From the NCBI GenBank assembly GCA_017555105.1, contig JAFZHB010000008.1, forward strand, positions 38,415 through 102,414: a DNA stretch of 64,000 nucleotides, given 5' to 3'. The translations under genes and the position numbers were made by a program. Source of the DNA: Alistipes sp. Its GTDB lineage: Bacteria; Bacteroidota; Bacteroidia; Bacteroidales; Rikenellaceae. This document shows, piece by piece, positions 1 through 7,891 of the stretch. A model generated the notes under the pieces. The model saw only the letters and a list, made by a program, of their open reading frames with translations, did no database searches and was not told the DNA's origin. Numbering within the stretch: position 1 is the first letter of the stretch; each line of letters starts with the position of its first letter.

Positions 1-2378
1 CAACTATGAAATGCGGAATTGCCAATCGAAATGAGCCCCTCCGGCAGTGTAATGCTCGCTAGCGAAGTGCAACGAGTGAACGCCGAATCGCCAATCGAGG
101 TAACCCCTGCAGGAACTTCATAGGAAGTGATCCCTGCCGGAGCAAAAGCAATCAATGCGCCATTAACAATCCAACAACGATAATCCTCAGATGCATACTG
201 TCCATGTATTTCCTTCAAAGAGGAACAACCATTGAACAGGTCAGAACCCATTGTAGAGATACTATTCGGCAGTGTAATGCTCGCAAGCGAGGTGCAATCT
301 CTGAATGCGGAATTGCCAATCGAGCTAACCCCCTCCGGCAGTGTAATGCTCGCTAGCGATTTACAGCCGTCAAATGCTAGATCACCGATCGAAGTAAGCC
401 CCTCGGGCAGTGTAATATTCTTAAGCGAAGGGCAATAATAGAATGTCCTGTAACCAATCGAGCTAACCCCCTCCGGCAGTGTAATACTCTTAAGCGAGGT
501 GCAACCATAGAATGCATCTTCACCAATCGAGACAACACCCTCCGGCAGTGTAATACTCTCAAGCGAGGTGTAATGACGGAACACCGAATCACCAATGGAG
601 GTGACACCTGCGGGAACATCATAAGAGGTAATCCCTGCGGGGGCAAAAAGTACCAACTCGCCATCAATCACCCAGCAGCGGTGATCTTCTGAAGCATATT
701 GGCCATAAATTTCCTTCAAGGAATAACTAGCTGAAAACCAGCTGCTCTCCAGAGTAATACTACTCGGTATCGTTATGCTGGCGAGCGATGTACAATTCCC
801 AAATGCATGGTTACCAATCGAAGTGAGGCTCTCCGGCAGTGTAATGCTCGCTAGCGAAGAGCAATCACTGAATGCGTAACCACCAATCGAGCTAACCCCC
901 TCCGGCAGTGTAATGCTTGCCAGTGAAGTGCAATTAGAAAATGCATAGTTACCAATCGAAGTGAGGCTCTCTGGCAGCGTGATGCTTGCAAGCGCATCAC
1001 AACTAGAGAATGCGAAATTACCAATCGAGCTAACCCCCTCCGGCAGCGTAATGCTCGTCAGCGCATCGCAAGATGCGAATGCATAATTACCGATCGAGAC
1101 AAGACCCTCCGGCAATGTAATGTTCGCTAGCGAAGAGCAATCTCTGAATGCATACATACCGATCGAGGTAATACCTTTTGAAAGCGTAACACTTTCAAGC
1201 GAGGTGCAATTCCTAAATGCATCATCATCGATCGAAAGAATACTGCCCGGCAATTTGATCTCCGTCAGCATCGTATTACCCTTGAAAATACCCGAAAGTT
1301 TCGTTACATCTCCTGCAAAGTTCAAGACGCCATAGCCCTCCGGATAGTAGATATTCGACAGCATTTTCGCACCAAATGCCTCCTTCTGATCAATCGTGCC
1401 GCCACTCGTAAAGTCATACGCCATGCAGTTCTTGGTCGAATACCAAATCTGATTGTTCGGGATATTGATCGCCTGCTCCACCTGCGCATCCTCCTTGAAA
1501 TCGCTCTCGTCGATCTCCTGATCGCAGACCACCGAGAAGGCTGACATCGCGACATAGTTATTGCGCGTGATTACCTGCTTCTTGCCCGTCGATTTGATAC
1601 AGCCCTTGCCATTATCGCCTCGGATCGTGATCGTAAAGCCGCCCTCGAAGGTCGTCGGGGGCATAACAATCCAGAAAAGCGTCGGGTTCTGCGGATCGTT
1701 GCTGAGCTGAACACCCTCGCCACAATCGAGCACAACGCCCTCCGTGGCCGCGTCGGTCATCTGCACCTGCGGATCGGCATTGTAGGTCGCTGTGATTAGC
1801 GCCTCGCCCGACAACTTCTCCTGCCGGTTACCCTTGACCGAGATACCCGTCACCGTGACATCCTCGCCGTAGAGCAGCAGCTTGAGGTAACCGCCGACAT
1901 TGCGGAAGTAGAGAAAGACATCCGAGGTGCCCGAAGTGGTGGCCACCATCGGGTTGGCACCCGGGCCATAGGTGTCGCCCTCGCCGTGCTGCTGCACCTT
2001 GGGGAAAATATATCCGATCGCGCCGGTGCGGTCGTCGATCGTCGTGGTGGATGCATAGGGATAGACCGCCTGGATGTAGGAGATCGGGTTACCCGTGCCC
2101 AGCTGATACGACACCTGCGAGAAGGTACCACTGTTCGCACCCGTCTTGCCATCAAAACCGTAGCGCTGGTTCAGCGTGTTGCCCAGGAACGAGGAGATCT
2201 CATCCTCAGCATGCCAACGCATATACTTCGCCTCCTCCAGATAGGTGCGCGAGTCCGCCTCGTCGGCAATCTCGGCATACAGCGTCGGTGCACTCGGCGC
2301 GAAGGCCTCCTCCAATTCCGAGCGCGCGCATCCGATCAATACTGCCAACAGAAGTATCGATAAGGAGATTCTTTTCAT
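1..2378 (-). CDS. Fimbrillin-like / BspA-type leucine-rich repeat surface lipoprotein (3' end cut by window edge)
   Basis: The frame is open from the ATG at 2376-2378 to the left edge (about 792 codons, no stop), so the C-terminus is missing. Residues 1-17 form a lipoprotein signal ending in LIGC, followed by an acidic stretch (SELEE) as seen in exported Bacteroidetes lipoproteins. Residues about 20-300 look like a fimbrillin/Mfa-like domain (YPYAS, VGGYLKLLLYG, FWIVMPPTTFEGGFT). From about residue 360 there are at least 14 BspA-type (LRR_5) repeats of 23 residues, pattern SITLPEGVSSIGNYAFSNC. The repeats are interrupted by an island containing KEIYGQYASEDHRCW and FAPAGITSYDVPAGV. Probable role: surface adhesin or ligand binding; the ligand is unknown. 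It lies 21 bases downstream of a 48-residue protein gene on the same strand, probably one transcript. Confidence 0.85.
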   Translation of the reverse strand, partial: MKRISLSILLLAVLIGCARSELEEAFAPSAPTLYAEIADEADSRTYLEEAKYMRWHAEDEISSFLGNTLNQRYGFDGKTGANSGTFSQVSYQLGTGNPISYIQAVYPYASTTTIDDRTGAIGYIFPKVQQHGEGDTYGPGANPMVATTSGTSDVFLYFRNVGGYLKLLLYGEDVTVTGISVKGNRQEKLSGEALITATYNADPQVQMTDAATEGVVLDCGEGVQLSNDPQNPTLFWIVMPPTTFEGGFTITIRGDNGKGCIKSTGKKQVITRNNYVAMSAFSVVCDQEIDESDFKEDAQVEQAINIPNNQIWYSTKNCMAYDFTSGGTIDQKEAFGAKMLSNIYYPEGYGVLNFAGDVTKLSGIFKGNTMLTEIKLPGSILSIDDDAFRNCTSLESVTLSKGITSIGMYAFRDCSSLANITLPEGLVSIGNYAFASCDALTSITLPEGVSSIGNFAFSSCDALASITLPESLTSIGNYAFSNCTSLASITLPEGVSSIGGYAFSDCSSLASITLPESLTSIGNHAFGNCTSLASITIPSSITLESSWFSASYSLKEIYGQYASEDHRCWVIDGELVLFAPAGITSYDVPAGVTSIGDSVFRHYTSLESITLPEGVVSIGEDAFYGCTSLKSITLPEGVSSIGYRTFYYCPSLKNITLPEGLTSIGDLAFDGCKSLASITLPEGVSSIGNSAFRDCTSLASITLPNSISTMGSDLFNGCSSLKEIHGQYASEDYRCWIVNGALIAFAPAGITSYEVPAGVTSIGDSAFTRCTSLASITLPEGLISIGNSAFHS

Positions 2379-2399
2379 AATTTTGGGAGTTTTAAAGGT

Positions 2400-2546
2400 T
2401 TACCAATCCGAGTTCGAGCCGCCACCGACCGATTCACCGCCGCCCGATTCGCCACCCTCCAGCGAGCCTGCAAAACCTTGTTCAACACATACATTCAACA
2501 CCTCAAGTTCGGGAGTGAGGTACTCCTTCTGCAGATCTGTTTTCAT
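2400..2546 (-). CDS. Small 48-residue protein with a Gly/Ser/Glu-rich tail
   Basis: The gene starts at the ATG 2544-2546 and ends at TAA 2400-2402. It begins MKTDLQKEYLTPELEVLNV, continues VEQGFAGSLEGGESG, and ends in a glycine/serine run closing with SDW. It has no signal peptide or membrane segment. Short proteins with a PELEVL...EQGF pattern and a low-complexity tail are, from my knowledge of Bacteroidales genomes, common next to surface-lipoprotein genes; their function is not known to me. It sits 21 bases upstream of the LRR lipoprotein on the same strand, so co-expression is likely. No convincing Shine-Dalgarno site precedes it, which is normal for this phylum. It could be a regulator, a chaperone-like partner, or a translation-coupling leader ORF. 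Confidence 0.6.
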   Translation of the reverse strand: MKTDLQKEYLTPELEVLNVCVEQGFAGSLEGGESGGGESVGGGSNSDW

Positions 2547-2864
2547 AGCATTTATTGTTTTGAGTTAGTAAAAAATGTTCGCTCAAAACCATACGCTCCT
2601 CTATGGTGGGGTTACTATAAAAAGAAAGTGTGGAGCAGAATTCGTCTATCTGATAAGAGGCTCTGGAATGCCCAACTAAAAATAAACGATACAATAACCC
2701 CACACCCGTACCGTATGAGTTAAAAACACATACCAATACAGATGATGAGTGTCGTTCGTTATCCTTTTAGTTGTTGAAATTTTCCAGATTTCTTATCAAG
2801 GATAAAAGCGAATACACTTTCATCAAAATATGTCCGTCGAGGGATATAGCATCCCGCAACATTA

Positions 2865-2872
2865 CAAAGTTA
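2865..2872 (-). promoter_or_regulatory. Promoter -7 element (TAACTTTG) for the small-protein/LRR lipoprotein transcript
   Basis: On the minus strand the sequence is TAACTTTG, matching TAnnTTTG. A TTG lies 19 bases upstream in place of the -33 TTTG. Transcription would begin near 2858, about 310 bases before the first start codon. Confidence 0.5.
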
Positions 2873-2986
2873 GCGATTTTTTCGCAAATCGCAAGCCGAC
2901 CGCACAAAATCCCTCGGCCAGACCTCTATTTTAAGAGCCTCCGAAAATTAATCCCTCCCTCTTTTCGTAAATTCTCATAAATTTCA

Positions 2987-2994
2987 TATTTTTG
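2987..2994 (+). promoter_or_regulatory. Promoter -7 element (TATTTTTG) for the purine permease
   Basis: TATTTTTG fits TAnnTTTG and lies about 83 bases upstream of the permease start. A small hairpin (AACCT-CGG-AGGTT, 2996-3008) follows at the expected start of the transcript. Confidence 0.5.
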
Positions 2995-3076
2995 TAACCT
3001 CGGAGGTTTTGTGTTGCAGCGATTGCGTGTCGCACAGCCTCGCGGCGAAAGAGGAAGATACTAATCCAAAGTAAAT

Positions 3077-4369
3077 ATGCTTAACAAACTTTTCGGGTTC
3101 GATGCACAGCGAACCACCATCAAAAGGGAGATCCTCGCCGGTCTCACCACCTTCCTGACGATGTCCTACATCCTGGCCGTCAACCCCACGATCTTCAGCC
3201 AGCTGGACGGCATGCCGCAGGGTGCAGTCTTTACCTCGACTGCGCTGGCCGCCATCATTGGCTGCTTGGCGATGGCCTTCATCGGCAAGCTCCCCTTCGG
3301 TCTGGCGCCCGGTATGGGTCTCAACGCCTTCTTTGTCTATAGCGTCTGCCTCGGTATGGGCTACTCGTGGCAGTTTGCGCTGACCGCCGTATTGATCGAG
3401 GGTCTGATCTTCATCATCCTAACGCTGACCAATGTGCGTGAGGCAATCGCTATGGCCATCCCCGCCAGTCTGAGAAACGCCATCGGCGCAGGTATCGGTC
3501 TCTTCATCGCCTTCATCGGTCTGGAGAGTGCAGGTGTAGTTTCGCAGAGCGACACGACGCTTGTAACCCTCGGCGACATCACCTCGGGTCAGGCGCTCCT
3601 CGCCCTGATTGGTCTGGTGATTACGGGTTTTATGTATGCAAAGAAACTCCCCGGTGCTATTCTGCTCGGTATCATCATCACGATGCTGATCGGTATCCCG
3701 ATGGGTGTCACGGACTTCAAGGGCCTCGTTGCACTGCCCGACTCGCCCGCCCCGATCTTCTGCCAGTTTGAGTTCGATAAGATCTTTACGATCGATATGC
3801 TTGTGATCGTCTTTACCTTCATCTTCATCGATATGTTCGATACGCTGGGTACGCTCGTAGGCGTCTGCACAAAGGCGGATATGGTAGATAAGGATGGTAA
3901 TATCGAGCGTTTGAATCCGGCTTTTATGGCCGATGCCATTGCCACGACGGCCGGCGCACTGCTCGGTACTTCGACCACGACGACCTATGTAGAGAGCGCC
4001 ACGGGTGTAGCCCAGGGCGGTCGCTCGGGTCTGACGGCGCTCTTCGTGGGTATCTGCTTCGCAGTAGCCATGCTCTTCTCGCCGCTCTTCCTCTCGATCC
4101 CGGCAGCAGCTACGGCACCGGCGCTCATCATCGTGGGTCTGCTGATGCTCGAGCCGGTCGTGAAGATCCCGTTCGATGACTTCTCGGAGTCGATCCCGGC
4201 CTTCATCTGCCTCATCACGATGCCCTTCACCTACTCGATCTCGAACGGCATTCTGCTCGGCATGATCGCCTATGTGGTGATGAATGTCATCTGCGGCCAC
4301 TTCAAGAAGCTCACCCCTGCCATGTATATCCTGGCTGTCATCTTCACCTTGAAGTTCATCTTTATCTAA
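3077..4369 (+). CDS. NCS2-family purine permease (AzgA/PbuG type)
   Basis: This 430-residue polytopic inner-membrane protein is predicted to import hypoxanthine, guanine, adenine or xanthine with protons. It shows the hallmark GLAPGMGLNAFF at residues 75-86, an N-terminal FGFDAQRTTIKREILAGLTTF typical of the AzgA (COG2252) branch, and 12-14 hydrophobic segments. A conserved acidic loop, IDMFDTLGTLVGVCTKADM, lies at about residues 251-270. Length is usual for the family. It stands alone between its own promoter and a strong hairpin terminator. The exact base imported cannot be decided from sequence; uracil/xanthine UraA-type specificity is less likely because of the N-terminal signature. Confidence 0.9.
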   Translation: MLNKLFGFDAQRTTIKREILAGLTTFLTMSYILAVNPTIFSQLDGMPQGAVFTSTALAAIIGCLAMAFIGKLPFGLAPGMGLNAFFVYSVCLGMGYSWQFALTAVLIEGLIFIILTLTNVREAIAMAIPASLRNAIGAGIGLFIAFIGLESAGVVSQSDTTLVTLGDITSGQALLALIGLVITGFMYAKKLPGAILLGIIITMLIGIPMGVTDFKGLVALPDSPAPIFCQFEFDKIFTIDMLVIVFTFIFIDMFDTLGTLVGVCTKADMVDKDGNIERLNPAFMADAIATTAGALLGTSTTTTYVESATGVAQGGRSGLTALFVGICFAVAMLFSPLFLSIPAAATAPALIIVGLLMLEPVVKIPFDDFSESIPAFICLITMPFTYSISNGILLGMIAYVVMNVICGHFKKLTPAMYILAVIFTLKFIFI

Positions 4370-4402
4370 AGAGAAGCCCCTCACAAGGGTCTATAGAAAC
4401 GA

Positions 4403-4436
4403 CAAACGGCAGGAGTGATCCTGCCGTTTGTTTTTG
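4403..4436 (+). terminator. Rho-independent terminator after the purine permease
   Basis: A 12-base perfect stem (CAAACGGCAGGA / TCCTGCCGTTTG) with a 4-base loop is followed by TTTTT. It may also act on the convergent DUF2795 gene. Confidence 0.9.
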
Positions 4437-4461
4437 TAGGTTACCAAAGCCTGCGCCTCGA

Positions 4462-4683
4462 TTAATACTCCTCCTCGTTAAAGAAGAAGTCATCCTTCGA
4501 GGGGTAGTCGGGCCAGATATCCTCGATCGACTCGTAGATATCACCCTCGTCCTCGATCTCCTGCAGGTTCTCCAGCACCTCGAGCGGTGCACCAGAACGC
4601 GTTGCGTAGTCGATCAATTCCTCTTTCGTTGCCGGCCAGGGTGCGTCTTCCAATTTGGAAGCCAATTCAAGTGTCCAATACAT
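4462..4683 (-). CDS. DUF2795-like small acidic protein
   Basis: This is a 73-residue cytoplasmic protein beginning MYWTLELASKLEDAPWPATK and ending DDFFFNEEEY. It matches the Bacteroidales DUF2795-type proteins with the conserved start (Y-W-T-L-E-L-A-S) and the PATKEELIDYA motif. The start at 4683 is chosen because that motif begins there and because the promoter (4758-4788) lies between it and the next upstream ATG. The leader is about 70 bases. Function is unknown to me; the acidic helical character suggests a small binding or regulatory protein. Confidence 0.85.
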   Translation of the reverse strand: MYWTLELASKLEDAPWPATKEELIDYATRSGAPLEVLENLQEIEDEGDIYESIEDIWPDYPSKDDFFFNEEEY

Positions 4684-4757
4684 ATTAAAAAGTTTTAAGT
4701 TACTATGTATCAACGAATAACCCTCGAAATCAACCGCATGCGGCTGTTTTCGGAGTG

Positions 4758-4788
4758 CAAAAGTATAAAAAAAATGTCTGCGAACAAA
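4758..4788 (-). promoter_or_regulatory. Bacteroidetes promoter for the DUF2795 gene
   Basis: The minus strand carries TTTG (4785-4788), a 19-base spacer and TACTTTTG (4758-4765), an exact fit to TTTG-N19-21-TAnnTTTG. Confidence 0.75.
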
Positions 4789-4835
4789 TAAATGCGACAA
4801 AAAAGAGGAATTTCTCGGATTTGGTAATCAACCTA

Positions 4836-5387
4836 TTAGGGTTTCCAGAGAATCTCCTCCACAGCGTAGTGCGTCGTGAGTCGTCGGCCAAGCTGATAGA
4901 AGTAGTCCGAGAGGCGGTTGATCCACGCCTTGGCCTGCAGATCTACGCCCCAACGATGGTCGGCGCGCAAGACGGCACGCTCGGCACGGCGGCAAACCGT
5001 GCGGCAGATATGACAAGCCGACACCACCTTATTGCCGCCTGGGATCGTAAAGTAGCGAATCGGCTCCACCTCACCTTGCATGCGGTCGATGGCCTGCTCG
5101 AGCCACTTCACCTCGTCTGCGGCGAGCGGCTGTACCTTATCCTTACCACCCTCGCCTACAGCCAGCAGCGCCTCGACGGTCATCATCTGCATCAGGATAT
5201 GGTTCAGTTCCTCGACCCACTGCGAGGCCGTTTCATCCTCGCGCAGCAGATCGGCCAACATAGCCGTGAAGGCCGAGAGCTCATCCACCGTACCATAGGC
5301 CTCGACGCGCTCGTCGCTCTTGAAGACACGCTCGCCACCAATGAGCGAGGTCATGCCGGCATCGCCCTGTTTTGTGTAGATTTTCAT
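4836..5387 (-). CDS. PduO-type cob(I)yrinic acid a,c-diamide / cobalamin adenosyltransferase
   Basis: This 183-residue cytoplasmic enzyme transfers the 5'-deoxyadenosyl group of ATP to cob(I)alamin, making adenosylcobalamin. It shows the ATP-binding start YTKQGDAGMTSLIGGERV, the GTVDELSAF segment, and the C-terminal helices CRRAERAVL and INRLSDYFYQLGRRL typical of trimeric PduO-type enzymes. Its start overlaps the stop of the upstream gene by 4 bases, so it is the last gene of a three-gene unit with a flavoprotein and an unknown protein. No cobalamin biosynthesis gene is adjacent, which suggests salvage of imported corrinoid. Confidence 0.93.
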   Translation of the reverse strand: MKIYTKQGDAGMTSLIGGERVFKSDERVEAYGTVDELSAFTAMLADLLREDETASQWVEELNHILMQMMTVEALLAVGEGGKDKVQPLAADEVKWLEQAIDRMQGEVEPIRYFTIPGGNKVVSACHICRTVCRRAERAVLRADHRWGVDLQAKAWINRLSDYFYQLGRRLTTHYAVEEILWKP

Positions 5388-5908
5388 ATCCGATAGTGTT
5401 GTTTCGGTAGGTTCGTGTGGGTGAAAAGGAGCAGGTAGGCACGCTGATCGACCGAGGTGCAGGGGTGCTCCTCGATCAGACGCTGCGTCAGGGCAGCACG
5501 CTCACGATCGGCATAGGGGCTCATCACCACCACCGTCTTACCCTGCGAAGCGGCGCGCTGTGCCTGCGCGAGGGTCTCCCCGTCAGTGAGCGTCGGAGTC
5601 AGGATCACCCACTCCCCTGCCGCATCACAGGCATCGAATGCCGGAGCGCTGTAGCCCAGGAATTCTGCCAGATTATGCAACTGAAGGGCTGCACGGCGAG
5701 CCACCCCCCGACGACGCAACTCCTCGTAGAGGGCGCGCTCTTCATTCCAAAAATCGCGACGCATAAATACCTTGCGCACGAGCTGGTAGACAAAGGGCGA
5801 ATGCACCCCGTGGCCACGGAAATGGCGCACACGCGCCACCCGATCGGGCAGCGACGCAACGGCATAGAGGCGGCGTTTGAGGTTTCGTCCCGTGATCTTC
5901 ATCGGCAT
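5384..5908 (-). CDS. Unknown protein with HGVHSPF motif, possibly a degenerate methyltransferase relative
   Basis: This 174-residue basic protein shows RVRHFRGHGVHSPFVYQLVRKVF near its N-terminus (residues about 27-49). That motif recalls the start of Bacteroidetes class I SAM-dependent methyltransferases (x-F-x-G-x-GVHSPFAY). The central part is shorter than in such enzymes, and I cannot find a glycine-rich SAM-binding loop. It may be a reduced, non-catalytic relative. It overlaps its upstream neighbour by one base and its downstream neighbour by four, so translation is probably coupled. I do not assign a function. Confidence 0.6.
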   Translation of the reverse strand: MPMKITGRNLKRRLYAVASLPDRVARVRHFRGHGVHSPFVYQLVRKVFMRRDFWNEERALYEELRRRGVARRAALQLHNLAEFLGYSAPAFDACDAAGEWVILTPTLTDGETLAQAQRAASQGKTVVVMSPYADRERAALTQRLIEEHPCTSVDQRAYLLLFTHTNLPKQHYRI

Positions 5909-7194
5909 TACTGCTTCAAGAGTCCTGCCAAGCGACCCGTAGAGAAGGCGATCTGGAGGTTGTAACCACCCGTATTGGCATCCAGGTCGAGCACCTCACC
6001 GGCAAAGTAGAGGCCGCGCACCTTGAGCGACTCCATCGTGTAGGGGTTCACCTCCTCGCAGCTCACGCCACCGGCCGTCGTTACCGCATACTCAAACGGA
6101 GCATAGTCCGTGATCGGGAAGGTCAAGCCCTTGAGGGTCTTGATCAGGCGGGTGATCTCAACATCGGTCGTCTTCGAGATATAGTTCTTCGAGTGGATAT
6201 CCAACTCGCGCGCCAGCGGCATCACCAGCGGTTTGGGCATCAGACGACGCATCAGCTCACCGAAGAACTCGGTCGGCTCCATCGAAGCAATCTCACGCTT
6301 GATGCGCTCCTGCAGGGTCTCCTCGTCGAGTGCCGGCTTCATATCCACAACCAGCTTCACGCTCTTGCCGTCGATCAGTGCATCCACCGCATCGCGGCTT
6401 ACGCGCAGCGCCACAGCACCCTCGATACCGCGCTCCGAGAAGCCAATCTCACCAAACTCCTCACGAGCAACCTCACCGTCGATGTAGAGCGTGGCGCGGA
6501 TATTCTTCAGCAGCAGTCCGTGCAGGAACTTCATCTGCGGATGCGAGGTCTTCAGCGGAGTGAGCGAGGGACGCAGGGGCTCGATCGTGTGCCCCAGGTC
6601 AGCAGCAAACGAGTAGCCATCACCCGTCGAGCCCGTAGCGGGATACGACACACCACCCGTGCAGAGGATCACCTGCGAGCACTCCTCCTTGCGCTCGAAA
6701 CCGCGCTTGTTGCGGTAGCGCACACCGAAGACACGACCACCGAGGGTCATGATCTCCGTCACGCGCGTCTCGTAGAGGATCTTCACGCCCGACTCGACGC
6801 AGTACTCCAAGAGTGCATTGGCAATATCCCACGCCTTGCCGCTCTGCGGGAAGACACGCTCGCCACGCTCGATCTCGAGTTTGACACCCATACGCTCGAA
6901 GAAACGGATGGTTGCGCGGTTGTTGAATTCGGCAAAAGCCTGCTTGAGGAATTCGCGGTTCGTGCGTACATGCTCGAGGAACTCCTCGGCGGGGCGGGCA
7001 TTCGTCACATTGCATCGACCTTTACCCGTGATACGCACTTTGCGACCCGATTTCTCCATCTTCTCGAGCAGCAACACACGCTTGCCCGAACGAGCGGCCG
7101 TACCTGCGGCCATCATGCCGGCGGCACCCGCTCCGATGACAATCACATCGTAGGGTTCGCGCTCGACTACAGTTGTTTGGTTGAGTTCTTCCAT
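5908..7194 (-). CDS. NAD(P)/FAD-dependent oxidoreductase, BaiN/HI0933 (YhiN) family
   Basis: This protein of about 428 residues is a predicted cytoplasmic flavoprotein. It shows the FAD Rossmann motif VIGAGAAGMMAAGTAA near the N-terminus, LLEKMEKSGRKVRITGKGRCN, the family motif CTGGVSYPATGSTGDGYSFA, and the C-terminal FAD motif YFAGEVLDLDANTGGYNLQ. The family includes BaiN of bile-acid metabolism, but most members have no proven substrate. The start at 7194 is preferred over an ATG 39 bases further upstream because a good promoter (7203-7234) lies between them, giving a very short leader. It heads a tightly overlapping three-gene operon. Confidence 0.9.
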   Translation of the reverse strand: MEELNQTTVVEREPYDVIVIGAGAAGMMAAGTAARSGKRVLLLEKMEKSGRKVRITGKGRCNVTNARPAEEFLEHVRTNREFLKQAFAEFNNRATIRFFERMGVKLEIERGERVFPQSGKAWDIANALLEYCVESGVKILYETRVTEIMTLGGRVFGVRYRNKRGFERKEECSQVILCTGGVSYPATGSTGDGYSFAADLGHTIEPLRPSLTPLKTSHPQMKFLHGLLLKNIRATLYIDGEVAREEFGEIGFSERGIEGAVALRVSRDAVDALIDGKSVKLVVDMKPALDEETLQERIKREIASMEPTEFFGELMRRLMPKPLVMPLARELDIHSKNYISKTTDVEITRLIKTLKGLTFPITDYAPFEYAVTTAGGVSCEEVNPYTMESLKVRGLYFAGEVLDLDANTGGYNLQIAFSTGRLAGLLKQ

Positions 7195-7202
7195 AATTGG
7201 TG

Positions 7203-7234
7203 CGAAGATAGTGAAAGTCGAGCGCAATGCCAAA
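7203..7234 (-). promoter_or_regulatory. Promoter for the flavoprotein operon
   Basis: The minus strand carries TTTG (7231-7234), a 20-base spacer and TATCTTCG (7203-7210), one mismatch from TAnnTTTG. Its position decides the start codon of the flavoprotein. Confidence 0.6.
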
Positions 7235-7340
7235 AAAAATGGGCAAAAAGCAACGACGAGAAGAGAAACGACAAAAAGGCGATTTGGAGAGTTTTTGCCT
7301 CCTAGCTAATAAGAAAAAGATACCCCCCCCTAAATCCTAA

Positions 7341-7392
7341 ATTTTTAATTTTGAATTTTGAATTCTACATTTTGCATTGTGCATTGTGCATT
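7341..7392. repeat. AT-rich short tandem repeat tract
   Basis: A run of imperfect short repeats (AATTTTTAATTTTGAATTTTGAATT, then CATTTTGCATTGTGCATTGTGCATT, read as two blocks) fills the gap between the flavoprotein promoter and the thioesterase gene. It has no coding potential. Similar low-complexity intergenic tracts occur in other bacterial genomes. Confidence 0.6.
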
Positions 7393-7399
7393 ACCCCTC

Positions 7400-7876
7400 C
7401 TACTCCTCCAACTCGAAGGGGCAGAAATAGAAGTCGGTCAGCGCCTTCTCCTTCGGGAAGCAGTAATAGGTCAGCTCGGCCGAGGTGCAGACCTCGCCCT
7501 CGACACTCAGCGTCACCTCCATCACCGCGAAGGCGCGCTTCTGCTCCTTAAGGCGGCAGCGCAGCTCGAGCGTTGCCTCGGGCGATGAGGGCACGAGCTT
7601 GCGGAACTTCACATTGAGGTTCGTGGTCATCGCCGCGGTCTGCAGTTTGCGTCCTACCCACCAGCCACCGATCTCGTCGATGAGCGTCGACTGAATACCG
7701 CCGTGGAGCGTGCCGAGCCACCCCTCATAGTCGGGCGAGGGGTGCCAATAGCAGACCACCTCGTCACCATCCTCCCAAAACTCCATCTTCAGGCCGTGCG
7801 GGTTGGTCGGCGCACAAGCAAAGCAGTTGTAGCCCTTATCCAACAGCGGCAACCACGGATTCTTGATCTTTTTCAT
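7400..7876 (-). CDS. PaaI-like hotdog-fold thioesterase
   Basis: This 158-residue cytoplasmic protein is predicted to hydrolyse acyl- or aryl-CoA thioesters. The hotdog core is visible as GTLHGGIQSTLIDEIGGWW (residues about 55-73), with the PaaI-type HGG...D/E arrangement, followed by MTTNLNVKFRKLVPS. An N-terminal segment with CFACAPTNPHGL is typical of the branch with a Cys-x-x-Cys-x(4)-GL motif. It starts 15 bases after the GH2 glycosidase gene on the same strand, so the two are probably co-transcribed, although no functional link is evident. The substrate is unknown. Confidence 0.85.
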   Translation of the reverse strand: MKKIKNPWLPLLDKGYNCFACAPTNPHGLKMEFWEDGDEVVCYWHPSPDYEGWLGTLHGGIQSTLIDEIGGWWVGRKLQTAAMTTNLNVKFRKLVPSSPEATLELRCRLKEQKRAFAVMEVTLSVEGEVCTSAELTYYCFPKEKALTDFYFCPFELEE

Positions 7877-7891
7877 CTTCTATTTTCGTTT

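Larger units (their letters stand above)
2547..3076. other. 530-base intergenic region between divergent transcripts
   Basis: No convincing gene is seen. The minus-strand promoter (2865-2872) and the plus-strand promoter (2987-2994) leave a leader of about 310 bases before the 48-residue protein and about 80 bases before the permease. The minus leader holds a short hairpin (GGGAT/ATCCC, 2841-2855) near its start and an 8-base inverted repeat, TGGGGTTA at 2607-2614 and TAACCCCA at 2695-2702. I recognise no known riboswitch. Confidence 0.5.

Noticed and set aside
1-1320. The regular 69-base period at the left end as a possible CRISPR array
   Set aside because: The repeats are in frame, vary in sequence and encode 23-residue LRR units; there are no constant direct repeats with unique spacers.
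2503-2736. A minus-strand frame of 77 codons in the leader region
   Set aside because: It overlaps the 48-residue gene in another frame, has no family features, and its composition is like noncoding AT-rich sequence.
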